Shown: in pieces, positions 1 through 5,994 of the stretch
Layout: the number at the start of each line of letters is the position of its first letter
Numbering within the stretch: position 1 is the first letter of the stretch
NCBI GenBank assembly: GCA_030633365.1
Contig: DAOVSY010000174.1
Span: forward strand, 1 to 6,322
From: Spirochaetaceae bacterium
GTDB taxonomy: Bacteria > Spirochaetota > Spirochaetia > B11-G9
Reading direction: 5' to 3'
Length of the DNA: 6,322 nt
The notes under the pieces: model-generated
Databases searched by the model: none
Told to the model about the DNA's origin: nothing
Seen by the model: only the letters and a program-made list of their open reading frames with translations
Translations under genes and position numbers: made by a program

Positions 1-1332
1 GCTTAATGGAATCCCAGTAATGATTTTAGCCATTCTTTTTGCAAAGTCATATGCCTGAGGAATATAAACTGGTGCTATAGTCGTATTTTCTTCAGCTCCG
101 CTTACTAATTTAGTATTTCCCCAAATTGATTTTTTCCCGGTAATTTTAATTCTGTTGTCTTCAGTCTGCATTACAAGTAAAATGATCGACTGTCTTGCCC
201 AGCCAGCAGGATTTAAAGCTTTTATAGCAGTAATAGGGTGCTTAAGCATATTTCCAATAAGTGAAAAGAGACGCCAGACACCTTTGGTTTTATCTGTAAG
301 CAGAGTTGTAATAACAGACATTACATTTGCTCCTTCAGGATATCGGACTACTTCTATATGTGTTTTTTCATCTAAATAAATCCCTGAGGTAATGGCAACT
401 CCTTCACTGAAGTTTGTATCTTTTCCTTTTTTTCTAACTCCAATTAAGGATTCACTGTTGGTTCGAACATTTCGACCAAGAGAATCAGAAATATCTATTT
501 TTCCTTTATTTTTAAGTGAAAACAGTAGTTTCATGTTACCAATTACCCCGGCAGAGAAAATGACATTTTTTGCACTATATTGTTTCTTTGTTTTAATGAA
601 TGGGCTTGTAGATCGTTCTGTAAATACTGTATATCCTGTGTCTGATGGAACAACATCAATAACTCTCTGTTCCGCTTCAATTTTAGTACCGCTTTTTAAA
701 GCAAAGTACAAATAATTCTTTAAGAGAATATTTTTTGCCCCTGTCCGGCAGCCAATAATACAGCCTGCACAATTATTACAACCTGTACGGGAGGGGCCTT
801 CTCCTCCAAAATAGGGGTCATCAACCTCTTTATCTGCTTCACCAAAATAAACACCAACATTTTCCATATAGAAAGAATCTTCAATTTTTGCTTCCTTAGC
901 AGTTTTTAACAGAGCATCATCCATTTTTGTAAAATATGTATTTTTAGTTTTTCCCAGCATATAAGAGCATTTATCATAAAAGGGGCTTAGTTCTTTTTCC
1001 CAGTTAACATTTTTAGGTAATTCAGCTGATTGATAGAACTTTTTAGGTGGTTTTAATAGTGTATTGGCATAGTTTATTGAACCACCTCCAACACCGGCAG
1101 CACCAAGAATTGCAGCATGTTTTAAAAATGTAATTCGTTGGAATCCATTACAGAATAAACGGGGAAACCAGAAGAATTTAAATATATTATTATTTGTTTT
1201 AGGAAAATCCTTATCTTCGTACCATTTACCTTCTTCTACAACCAGAACACTGTACCCCTTTTCTGAAAGCCTCATTGCAGAAACACTTCCGCCAAATCCT
1301 GAACCAATTATTATGTAATCATAACTATCCAT
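1..1332 (-). CDS. GMC-family FAD-dependent oxidoreductase, cholesterol-oxidase-like (C-terminus beyond left edge)
   Basis: This frame is open for 444 codons from ATG at 1332 to the window edge, so the protein is incomplete at its C-terminus. It begins with a Rossmann dinucleotide-binding fold: a hydrophobic strand IIIGSGFGG (residues 7-15, GxGxxG at G10, G12, G15), with VVEE (31-34) closing the second strand, as expected for FAD binding. A glycine-rich GVGGGSINYAN segment (80-90) and FSAGVIGNMKLL (259-270) match the two GMC-type signature regions, and LGRNVRTN (285-292) also fits. A cysteine cluster, C185-x2-C188-x2-C191-x3-C195, followed by GAKNIL, is like that of actinobacterial cholesterol-oxidase-type GMC proteins. 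Family members oxidise alcohols or sterols with FAD. The substrate cannot be told here, because the catalytic His/Asn region lies outside the window. AGGAG at 1339-1343, six bases before the ATG, supports the start. The gene is 121 bp downstream of the transducer gene on the same strand. No signal peptide is seen, so it is probably cytoplasmic. Confidence 0.9.
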   Translation of the reverse strand, partial: MDSYDYIIIGSGFGGSVSAMRLSEKGYSVLVVEEGKWYEDKDFPKTNNNIFKFFWFPRLFCNGFQRITFLKHAAILGAAGVGGGSINYANTLLKPPKKFYQSAELPKNVNWEKELSPFYDKCSYMLGKTKNTYFTKMDDALLKTAKEAKIEDSFYMENVGVYFGEADKEVDDPYFGGEGPSRTGCNNCAGCIIGCRTGAKNILLKNYLYFALKSGTKIEAEQRVIDVVPSDTGYTVFTERSTSPFIKTKKQYSAKNVIFSAGVIGNMKLLFSLKNKGKIDISDSLGRNVRTNSESLIGVRKKGKDTNFSEGVAITSGIYLDEKTHIEVVRYPEGANVMSVITTLLTDKTKGVWRLFSLIGNMLKHPITAIKALNPAGWARQSIILLVMQTEDNRIKITGKKSIWGNTKLVSGAEENTTIAPVYIPQAYDFAKRMAKIITGIPLS

Positions 1333-1453
1333 TACTGTCTCCTGTCAGATAGTATAATTGAAAAATTCAAAATGTGACACAATGTAAAATATTTATTTAA
1401 ATCTCAATATTAGCATGAGCCGGATTTTGTATCCGACCCAAGTTGTTTATTTT
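1333..1453 (-). other. Intergenic region between mcp and the GMC oxidoreductase
   Basis: This 121 bp gap holds the ribosome site of the oxidoreductase (AGGAG, 1339-1343), a TATACT-like -10 candidate on the minus strand (1350-1355) without a convincing -35, the perfect inverted repeat TTGAA-AAA-TTCAA (1358-1370) just upstream of it, and a hairpin element just past the mcp stop (1413-1438, listed separately). The inverted repeat lies where a repressor could sit if the -10 is real, but that is inference. No coding frame is supported. Confidence 0.4.
1413..1438 (-). repeat. Degenerate copy of the GGTC-hairpin-GCTC/ATGC element, 3' of mcp
   Basis: On the minus strand this reads GGTC, GGAT, loop ACAAA, ATCC, GGCTC, ATGC. 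The arms at 1431-1437 and 1419-1425 form a 7 bp stem with one G-U pair around a five-base loop. It begins 15 bp after the transducer stop codon. No run of U follows it, so it is not a standard intrinsic terminator, though it could protect the 3' end of the message. It resembles the copies at 3760-3792 and 4333-4366 but lacks about four bases between GCTC and ATGC. Confidence 0.45.
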
Positions 1454-3742
1454 TTAAAATCTGTCAAAGTCATCATCATCCAGAGAAATTACTGCAGCCG
1501 GATCAACTGGTTTTATACCTGTTTCAGCAGGCTGGTGAACTGTTTGTGCAATTGGAGCTGCTGCCCGTTGGGTCTGGTACTCAAGTTGTCTTGGCTGTGC
1601 AGCTGTATAGGTTCCTTGTGTCTCTTTTAATTTAAATGTTGCAACCATATTCTTAAGTTGTACACTCTGGGAAGCCAGTTCTTCTGCAGCAGCAGCACTC
1701 TCTTCTGCACTTGCTGTATTAGACTGGGTAACCTGGTCTATCTGCTCAAGCCCCTGGGTTATTTGATCTATTGCTTCTGCCTGCTCCTTACTTGCTGTGG
1801 TAATCTCTTCCAAGAAGTCTGCAACCTTGGATGAACCTCCCATTATGGATTCCAGCTGCGTAGCTGTTGCTACTACTGCTTTATTTCCGGACTCAATGTT
1901 TTTTATAGACTCGTCCACCATATCTGTTGTTTCTTTTACAGCTTCTGCACTTCTTACTGCAAGATTTCGAACCTCATCTGCAACAACTGCAAAACCTTTT
2001 CCATATTTTCCTGCTCTGGCTGCTTCAACATTTGCATTTAAAGCTAAAAGGTTTGTCTGGAACGCAATATCATCTATTACCTTAACAATTTTCTTTATCT
2101 GGTCACTGGAATCGTTTATCTTTTCCATTGCTACAGACAGTCTTTCCATCTCTTTGTTACCTTTTTCTGCATCTTCTGTTGCCTGTTTAGCAAGGCCGTT
2201 GGCTTCTGTTGCATTTTCTGCATTTTGTCTGGACTGACTATTTATCTGTGTTATGGAAGCTGATACTTCTTCCAGAGAACTTGCAGACTCAGTTGCTCCC
2301 TGGGAAAGAGACTGACTTGCCTGGGAAACCTGGTCTGCTCCAATGTTTACCTGGTCTACAGACATATTTACATTACCAAGCAGGCTGTTTAAAGAATCTG
2401 TCATTTGTACTAAAGAAGTTCCAAGGACATCTTTGTCGGAAGCTAGTTTTATATCTATTGTTAAATTACCCTTTGCAACCTCTTCTACCATATTCCCTTT
2501 GTACTGGAGACTTTCTATCATATTGTCAAAAGATTTTGATAAGGCTCCTATTTCATCTTTGGCTCTTAATAATTTTTTATCTATTATTAGATCGAAGTTA
2601 CCAATACCTATTTCTGTTGCAAGATTTGTTAAATTTTCCATAGGTTTTGATATACTTCTACTAAAGAGAATAGTTACTACAATTACAATAAGGAGGATTA
2701 CAGCGGAGAGAATTAGAATAAAAGTAATAATCTGATTTATTGGAATATCAACTTCCGCCTGATCAATTTCTGCAAGGAGAATCCATTTGAAGTCTCCAAG
2801 ATTAAGAATTCTCCAGGATGAAAAAACAGGGTTACCATTATAATCTATTATAATTTTTGTTTCCTCTTCTCCTCCCAGGGCAATATCTACAGCTTCTGTA
2901 TCCACACCGTTTTTCTCAACAGTTCCACTTATAGAAGCTTCCAGGGAGTGATTTACTGGATCCAGAAATGAGTCTGATCTCATTAGTTTATCTGCACCAA
3001 CAAGATATGTTTCGCCTGTATCTCCCATTCCTGTTCTTTCCTGCATTATGCCATTTATCTGATCAAAAGGAATTTGTATTGCAAAAATACCAATTGTTTC
3101 ACCATTTTCTTTAATTGGAGCTCCTGCAAACATTGCCGGTGCACCATTGGAAGGTGCATAAGCTGAAATATCAACTAATACAGGTTTATCTTCAGAAAGG
3201 GTTTTTCTCCATACTTCTGCAAGGCCGCTTTCCTTGTACTGGCCTGAGCCCATATTTTCGCCTAAATCTGCTTCTTTTGCCCAGGAATACATTACGTGCC
3301 CATGGGATGCACATATAATAAATACATCGTAGTATCCATAAACTTCAGAATATTTTTTTAATAAATTGTTAACTTCAGAATATATTTCATCATAGGTACG
3401 TGTAAGATTTTCTGCAGAACTACTCATATCATAAAAATTACTGCCACCAATTTTCATTTCTTTATGATAAGTTATCAAGTGATCCAAAGAAACAACCACA
3501 TCATGTGTTCCCGCTACAACTTCTGCATCCTTCATAATTCTATCAAACAAGCTTTCCATCTGGTTATGTTTTATTTCACTAATGGCACTTAACATTTGTT
3601 CTGCTTCATGATCCAATGCCTGGGTGGTCTTATTTAATGTAATTAATGCCAGAGAAACTATTGTTAATACACTTAAAATTACAAATATTAGTAGAATCTT
3701 TCCTCCAATACTTTTAAAAAAATTAATCTTTTTGGTTTCCAT
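1454..3742 (-). CDS. Methyl-accepting chemotaxis protein with large extracytoplasmic sensor and C-terminal CheR tether
   Basis: This 762-residue transducer senses a ligand outside the membrane and controls CheA. Seen in order are a cytoplasmic N-tail, TM1 (about 15-36), a roughly 290-residue sensor region (about 40-330) whose size and motifs fit a double Cache (dCache) domain, TM2 (about 337-360), HAMP (about 361-412), a second HAMP-like segment (about 415-460), and the long coiled-coil signalling domain (about 465-705). The hairpin tip that binds CheA and CheW is clear at 558-600: [21 protein letters not shown], then [15 protein letters not shown]. Two methylation-site patterns fit the consensus, [10 protein letters not shown] (487-496) and [10 protein letters not shown] (676-685). 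A proline/glutamine-rich linker then leads to an acidic tail ending in DFDRF, which fits the x-F-x-x-F CheR-binding pentapeptide. The start at 3742 is chosen because AAGGAG lies six bases upstream. A Met seven codons earlier has no ribosome site and lies in a repeat. cheW is 54 bp upstream, so they are probably co-transcribed. The ligand is unknown. Confidence 0.95.
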   Translation of the reverse strand: METKKINFFKSIGGKILLIFVILSVLTIVSLALITLNKTTQALDHEAEQMLSAISEIKHNQMESLFDRIMKDAEVVAGTHDVVVSLDHLITYHKEMKIGGSNFYDMSSSAENLTRTYDEIYSEVNNLLKKYSEVYGYYDVFIICASHGHVMYSWAKEADLGENMGSGQYKESGLAEVWRKTLSEDKPVLVDISAYAPSNGAPAMFAGAPIKENGETIGIFAIQIPFDQINGIMQERTGMGDTGETYLVGADKLMRSDSFLDPVNHSLEASISGTVEKNGVDTEAVDIALGGEEETKIIIDYNGNPVFSSWRILNLGDFKWILLAEIDQAEVDIPINQIITFILILSAVILLIVIVVTILFSRSISKPMENLTNLATEIGIGNFDLIIDKKLLRAKDEIGALSKSFDNMIESLQYKGNMVEEVAKGNLTIDIKLASDKDVLGTSLVQMTDSLNSLLGNVNMSVDQVNIGADQVSQASQSLSQGATESASSLEEVSASITQINSQSRQNAENATEANGLAKQATEDAEKGNKEMERLSVAMEKINDSSDQIKKIVKVIDDIAFQTNLLALNANVEAARAGKYGKGFAVVADEVRNLAVRSAEAVKETTDMVDESIKNIESGNKAVVATATQLESIMGGSSKVADFLEEITTASKEQAEAIDQITQGLEQIDQVTQSNTASAEESAAAAEELASQSVQLKNMVATFKLKETQGTYTAAQPRQLEYQTQRAAAPIAQTVHQPAETGIKPVDPAAVISLDDDDFDRF

Positions 3743-3748
3743 TTTATT

Positions 3749-3754
3749 CTCCTT
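3749..3754 (-). promoter_or_regulatory. Ribosome binding site of mcp (AAGGAG)
   Basis: AAGGAG on the minus strand lies six bases before the ATG at 3742. It decides the start, because the in-frame ATG at 3763 would place this site inside the coding region and has no site of its own. Confidence 0.85.
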
Positions 3755-3759
3755 TGGTG

Positions 3760-3792
3760 GCATAGGCGAGCAGGAAGCTTGCTTCCGACCAG
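3760..3792 (-). repeat. CTGGTC-hairpin-TGCTCGCCTATGC element between cheW and mcp
   Basis: On the transcribed minus strand the element reads CTGGTC, stem GGAAG, loop CAAG, stem CTTCC, then TGCTCGCCTATGC. It fills most of the 54 bp gap, starting a few bases after the cheW stop and ending just before the mcp ribosome site. Its flanks match the element in the cheW leader (4333-4366) nearly base for base, while the stem sequences are unrelated yet both paired. Its function is unknown. It could be a dispersed palindromic repeat or a structured spacer tuning translation or message stability between two operon genes. Confidence 0.65.
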
Positions 3793-3796
3793 CCTT

Positions 3797-4297
3797 TTAA
3801 CTATTACTACTTTGTTCTATTACTGATTTATCTTCATTGCTTATTATTTTCTCTACATTGAGTATGATCTTTACCTCTTCACCTTTTTTAGCAAGGCCTG
3901 CAATATATTGTTCATTTCCTGATGCATTATTAAAAGATGGTGGAGAACCAATATCTTCTTCCTTTATTTCATGCACCTCAGAAACAATATCCACAATTAA
4001 CCCAATTGTACTGTCATTCATACTCACAATGACAATACAGGTCCTGTCATCATATTCCTTCTCCTCTATGCCAAATCGCAATCGAAGATCTATAGCTGGA
4101 ATAACTTTTCCCCGAAGATTTATTACACCCTTCACAAAGTTAGGCATATCCGGAATAACTGTAATCTGAGGAAGTTCCTCAATTGCAGTAATACGTTTTA
4201 TATCTATCCCGTATTCTTCTGATCCAAGTTTGAACATCAGGAATTTATTCTCCTGTACATCTTCATCATCCTCTACCATTAAATCAATATCACCCAT
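3797..4297 (-). CDS. cheW: Chemotaxis coupling protein CheW
   Basis: This 166-residue cytoplasmic adaptor links transducers to the kinase CheA in the chemotaxis array. After an acidic N-tail (DIDLMVEDDEDVQ, residues 3-15) comes the CheW SH3-like double barrel: FLMFKLGSEEYGIDI (19-33), the IEELPQITVIPDMPNFVKGVINLRGKVIPAIDLR core (39-72) with the conserved Arg in NLRGK (R62), and CIVIVSMNDSTIGLIVDIVSEV (87-108). The length is typical of the family, with a short polar C-tail. The start at 4297 follows AAGGAG at 4305-4310 by seven bases. An upstream in-frame ATG at 4336 would add 13 residues encoded by repeat DNA and is rejected. The gene is first in a two-gene unit with the transducer downstream, which suggests that they are expressed together. 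No other che genes are in view, so CheA, CheR and CheB must lie elsewhere. Confidence 0.95.
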   Translation of the reverse strand: MGDIDLMVEDDEDVQENKFLMFKLGSEEYGIDIKRITAIEELPQITVIPDMPNFVKGVINLRGKVIPAIDLRLRFGIEEKEYDDRTCIVIVSMNDSTIGLIVDIVSEVHEIKEEDIGSPPSFNNASGNEQYIAGLAKKGEEVKIILNVEKIISNEDKSVIEQSSNS

Positions 4298-4304
4298 ATA
4301 TTTT

Positions 4305-4310
4305 CTCCTT
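4305..4310 (-). promoter_or_regulatory. Ribosome binding site of cheW (AAGGAG)
   Basis: AAGGAG on the minus strand lies seven bases before the ATG at 4297 and directly after a half copy of the leader repeat. It decides the start against the longer frame from 4336. Confidence 0.85.
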
Positions 4311-4315
4311 AGGAA

Positions 4316-4330
4316 GCATAGCCGAGAAGG
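4316..4330 (-). repeat. Half copy of the leader repeat (CTCGGCTATGC)
   Basis: On the minus strand TTCTCGGCTATGCTTCC precedes the cheW ribosome site, matching TGCTCGCCTATGCCACC before the mcp ribosome site. Only the right flank of the element is present here, and no stem belongs to it. Confidence 0.5.
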
Positions 4331-4332
4331 AT

Positions 4333-4366
4333 GCATAACCGAGCAACAGACGAAGTCTGTGACCAG
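4333..4366 (-). repeat. CTGGTC-hairpin-TGCTCGGTTATGC element in the cheW leader
   Basis: On the minus strand this reads CTGGTC, stem ACAGAC, loop TTC, stem GTCTGT, then TGCTCGGTTATGC. The 6 bp stem (4346-4351 with 4355-4360) is perfect. The flanks match the element at 3760-3792, but the stem sequence is different. It lies in the probable 5' leader of the cheW-mcp message. Whether it regulates translation or is a dispersed repeat cannot be settled from one window. Confidence 0.65.
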
Positions 4367-4394
4367 GTGACGAAGCCCCGACCAGGCTTGACCT
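4367..4394 (-). repeat. Second hairpin with a half copy of CCTGGTC in the cheW leader
   Basis: On the minus strand AAGCC, loop TGGTCGG, GGCTT forms a 5 bp stem (4385-4389 with 4373-4377). The flanking AGGT (4391-4394) and ACCT (4367-4370 region) can extend it across an internal loop. The segment CCTGGTC...CTTCGTC recurs a few bases downstream as CCTGGTC...CTTCGTC in the next hairpin, so this looks like a partial tandem copy. Confidence 0.45.
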
Positions 4395-4402
4395 ACCTTG
4401 TA

Positions 4403-4449
4403 ATTATAAGTTTCGTTTATTTTTTTTTAGAATGCAAGCATATATTATA
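4403..4449 (-). promoter_or_regulatory. Candidate promoter region of cheW-mcp (two TATAAT boxes)
   Basis: Two perfect TATAAT hexamers occur on the minus strand, at 4403-4408 and 4444-4449, with a run of nine A between them. Neither has a good -35 at 16-18 bp, so the call is weak. If the box nearer the gene is used, transcription would begin near 4396 and the leader would start almost exactly at the first hairpin of the repeat cluster. Confidence 0.3.
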
Positions 4450-4580
4450 AAAAAAGTCATTTTAATTTTATTGAACTGACAATCTTCTTTTTTTAGTGGG
4501 AAAAAGCCAAAAACTTAATTTGTTCTATCTCTGCTAGTAAGCCTTAATACTGAGATTGTTAAAAAAATAATAATAAGTAT

Positions 4581-4887
4581 TTAAAAATAAAATCTGTTCA
4601 AATTACTAATTATAAGTTGAATTTCTTGTTCTGTTATAGAAGCGGCAAATTCCATTTTTTCTAATAATTCTGTGTATAAAAAATTCTCTTCCCTTGTTTC
4701 CAGTTGTTGTAAATTTAACAGCATTTCCTATTAAATTAGTAAGTATCTGTTTGTATCTCTGAGTATCTGTTTCAATCCAGGCTGGCATATTATTATCAAT
4801 TTCAAGTTTAATTTATGTATTATTATTTCTACTTGCTGGTCCAAATGTATCTATAATTTTTTTCATCTTCATAAGCCTGTTGACCTG
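4581..4887 (-). pseudogene. Decayed sensor histidine kinase fragment (HATPase N-box region)
   Basis: The minus strand from 4887 reads as the linker and start of a histidine-kinase ATPase domain. First is KKIIDTFGPASRNNNT (4863-4816), then an in-frame TAA (4815-4813), then IKLEIDNNMPAWIETD and the N-box-like QRYKQILTNLIGNAVKFTTTG (4812 to about 4700). The order and spacing fit kinases of the hybrid type, where the linker pattern is ID..MP.W...D..R..QIL.NLIGNAVKFT..G. The frame then degenerates and stops at 4606. The neighbouring frame continues as ELLEKMEFAASITEQEIQLIIS and ends at 4581, which fits a frameshift. The G1 and G2 boxes (DxGxG), the phosphoacceptor His and any sensor are absent. 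The fragment cannot be an active kinase and is a remnant of a deletion or decay. Confidence 0.7.
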
Positions 4888-5278
4888 TCAGAATATACAT
4901 GTTCAGTCATCATTTCCTGTTTATTTCCGGCCGTGCTATAGTTTTTTACACCTGAAGTAATCTAAGCACTGTTTCAGTAACAATGATAATGGAAATTATT
5001 CATCTACAAGTCATCTTGTTACCTTCAATTATCTGCTGTGAGGTCGTCTACTCTCCCATAACCGACTTCATCATAATTTTATGATAGACTTCTCACGAAA
5101 AAAGAAGGCAATTTATAAACAAAAATACCAATTATTTAAGCAATAAAATTCAAATCACATATCAAAAGGCGTCAATATCGGCATCAGAATTTTAGTTGAA
5201 TAAATAGCACCATGAATAACTGTTATTATTCTGTTTTATCACATATACAAGTAATCAATTTTGTATTACTATATAAAT
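4888..5278. other. Region without a supported gene
   Basis: This stretch of about 390 bp has stops in all frames at short intervals and no recognisable protein or RNA motif. It could contain further, unrecognisable remains of the kinase gene on the minus strand. Two palindromes stand out: ATCATAA-TT-TTATGAT at 5070-5085, and AATAAC-T-GTTATT at 5215-5227 upstream of the toxin gene. The leader before the toxin is AT-rich with several TATA-like hexamers (for example TATTAT at 5224-5229 and TATACA at 5244-5249), none with a clear -35. Confidence 0.5.
5215..5227. promoter_or_regulatory. Palindrome upstream of the toxin-antitoxin pair, possible operator
   Basis: AATAAC-T-GTTATT is a perfect 6 bp inverted repeat with a one-base centre, 51 bp before the probable toxin start and overlapping a TATTAT -10 candidate. 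Xre-type antitoxins usually repress their own promoter through such palindromes. The link is inference from position only. Confidence 0.3.
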
Positions 5279-5551
5279 ATGCATAAGGTCAAAATAAAGA
5301 ACAAAGTCCTTAAAAATGTCAAAAAAATGCCATCAGCCAGGCAGGATGACTTCTTTGACCTTATAGAAGATTTACAAGCAACAGGACCGATCCAGAAAGG
5401 ATGGAAAAATTTCAGTCCACTGAATGACAAGAAGACTGAGTTTCACTGTCATTTGGATTACAGGTGGGTAGCTTGTTGGAGAGCACTATCTGATAGTCAA
5501 TTAGAATTGGAGGTTTATTATGCTGGCAGTCGTGAAAAATCCCCATATTGA
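5279..5551 (+). CDS. RelE/HigB-like toxin of a type II toxin-antitoxin pair
   Basis: From ATG at 5279 the product is 90 residues, a normal size for RelE/ParE-superfamily toxins. It begins MHKVKIKNKVLKNVKKMP, the first strand and basic helix of the fold, and has the later strands FHCHLDYRWVACWR (55-68) and LELEVYYAGSREKSPY (75-90). The closing YAGSREKSPY resembles the Y-x-G-[ST]-[RH]-E-x-[AS]-PY ending of HigB-like proteins. Such toxins usually cleave mRNA on the ribosome; this activity is inferred from family and not shown. No ribosome site precedes either ATG 5279 or the in-frame TTG at 5261, so the start is uncertain. ATG is preferred because the family fold begins right there. The toxin gene comes first and overlaps the antitoxin gene by 32 bp, the order typical of higBA-type systems. 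Confidence 0.85.
   Translation: MHKVKIKNKVLKNVKKMPSARQDDFFDLIEDLQATGPIQKGWKNFSPLNDKKTEFHCHLDYRWVACWRALSDSQLELEVYYAGSREKSPY
5509..5513 (+). promoter_or_regulatory. Strong ribosome binding site of the antitoxin gene (GGAGG)
   Basis: GGAGG lies six bases before ATG 5520, inside the toxin coding region. The toxin start has no comparable site, so the antitoxin should be translated more efficiently from the shared message. Confidence 0.8.
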
Positions 5552-5876
5552 GATAAACGCAGAAGAGATACCCGAGAAGCTTTTAAAATTCCTTACTGAT
5601 AACTATAGTAAGGTCGAGATCATTAATAATGATGACGATTTTGTAGATATTGCAGAAACTTCCTGGTACAGAGAGAGAGTTAATCGTTCTACGCCAGGGC
5701 AGGTTCTTAAACGCTACAGGAAAAGGAATGGCATGAGCCAGGCTGAGCTGGGAGAGAAACTCGGCATTGCCAAGCAGAATATTTCAGCAATGGAAAGAGG
5801 CGCTAGAGGAATCAGTAAGGCAATAGCACGTGATCTAGCTGAGATTTTCCAAATTTCTCCTGGGCGATTTATTTAA
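5520..5876 (+). CDS. Xre-family helix-turn-helix antitoxin
   Basis: This 118-residue protein is encoded directly behind the RelE-like toxin in an overlapping frame. The C-terminal half (about 60-116) is an Xre/Cro-type helix-turn-helix. GQVLKRYRKRNGMSQAELGEKLG (60-82) carries the first helices, IAKQNISAMERGARG (83-97) is the recognition helix and the turn after it, and AEIFQISPGRFI (107-118) is the closing helix. The N-terminal 58 residues (PHIEINAEEIPEKLLKFL, then an Asp-rich stretch NNDDDFVDIAETSWY) form a separate small domain that I do not recognise and that may bind the toxin. The expected role is to neutralise the toxin and, as in related systems, to bind the shared promoter. GGAGG at 5509-5513 supports the ATG at 5520. 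The stop codon lies within the perfect palindrome TTTAAGCTTAAA (5872-5883). Confidence 0.88.
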   Translation: MLAVVKNPHIEINAEEIPEKLLKFLTDNYSKVEIINNDDDFVDIAETSWYRERVNRSTPGQVLKRYRKRNGMSQAELGEKLGIAKQNISAMERGARGISKAIARDLAEIFQISPGRFI

Positions 5877-5994
5877 GCTTAAACAATATGAATCTCGGAT
5901 TGGCAGTTTTTCCTCCCCTCTGTCTAACAATAAATTACCGTCAAAAAAATATTAAGTCATTTCTTCCTTTTTCCAACATACCGATTATAATAAT
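5877..5994. other. Spacer between antitoxin gene and integrase-like gene
   Basis: This 118 bp AT-rich spacer has no gene. No clear terminator hairpin follows the antitoxin, only the palindrome TTTAAGCTTAAA across its stop codon. A TATAAT at 5986-5991 is too close to the next ATG (three bases) to serve that start. If the right-hand gene belongs to an insertion sequence, its left terminal repeat should lie in here, but the right end is out of view and the repeat cannot be recognised. Confidence 0.45.

Noticed and set aside
155..715. Two plus-strand open frames opposite the oxidoreductase
   Set aside because: The minus strand reads through as a GMC flavoprotein with matching motifs. The forward frames have no ribosome site and no recognisable domain.
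1419..1437. Intrinsic terminator after mcp
   Set aside because: The stem-loop is real, but no U-tract follows it on the transcribed strand, so it is kept only as a repeat element.
1415..2735. Plus-strand open frames of 70 to 146 codons opposite the transducer gene
   Set aside because: They lie fully antisense to a confidently assigned gene, have no family-like motifs, and are low-complexity in Ser, Leu and Phe as expected from antisense reading.
4298..4336. Longer cheW start adding MHPSRLCFLRRKY
   Set aside because: These codons lie in the repeat and the ribosome site. AAGGAG is correctly spaced only for the ATG at 4297.
4311..4395. CRISPR array in the repeat cluster
   Set aside because: The copies are irregular in spacing and length, with no unique spacers of constant size and no cas genes nearby.
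4581..4724. A separate 47-residue small protein gene in the kinase remnant
   Set aside because: It overlaps the N-box coding strand in another frame, has no ribosome site, and its sequence is better explained as the frameshifted continuation of the kinase.
5986..5991. TATAAT as promoter of the integrase-like gene
   Set aside because: It ends three bases before the ATG, so transcription would start inside the coding region, and there is no -35 match.
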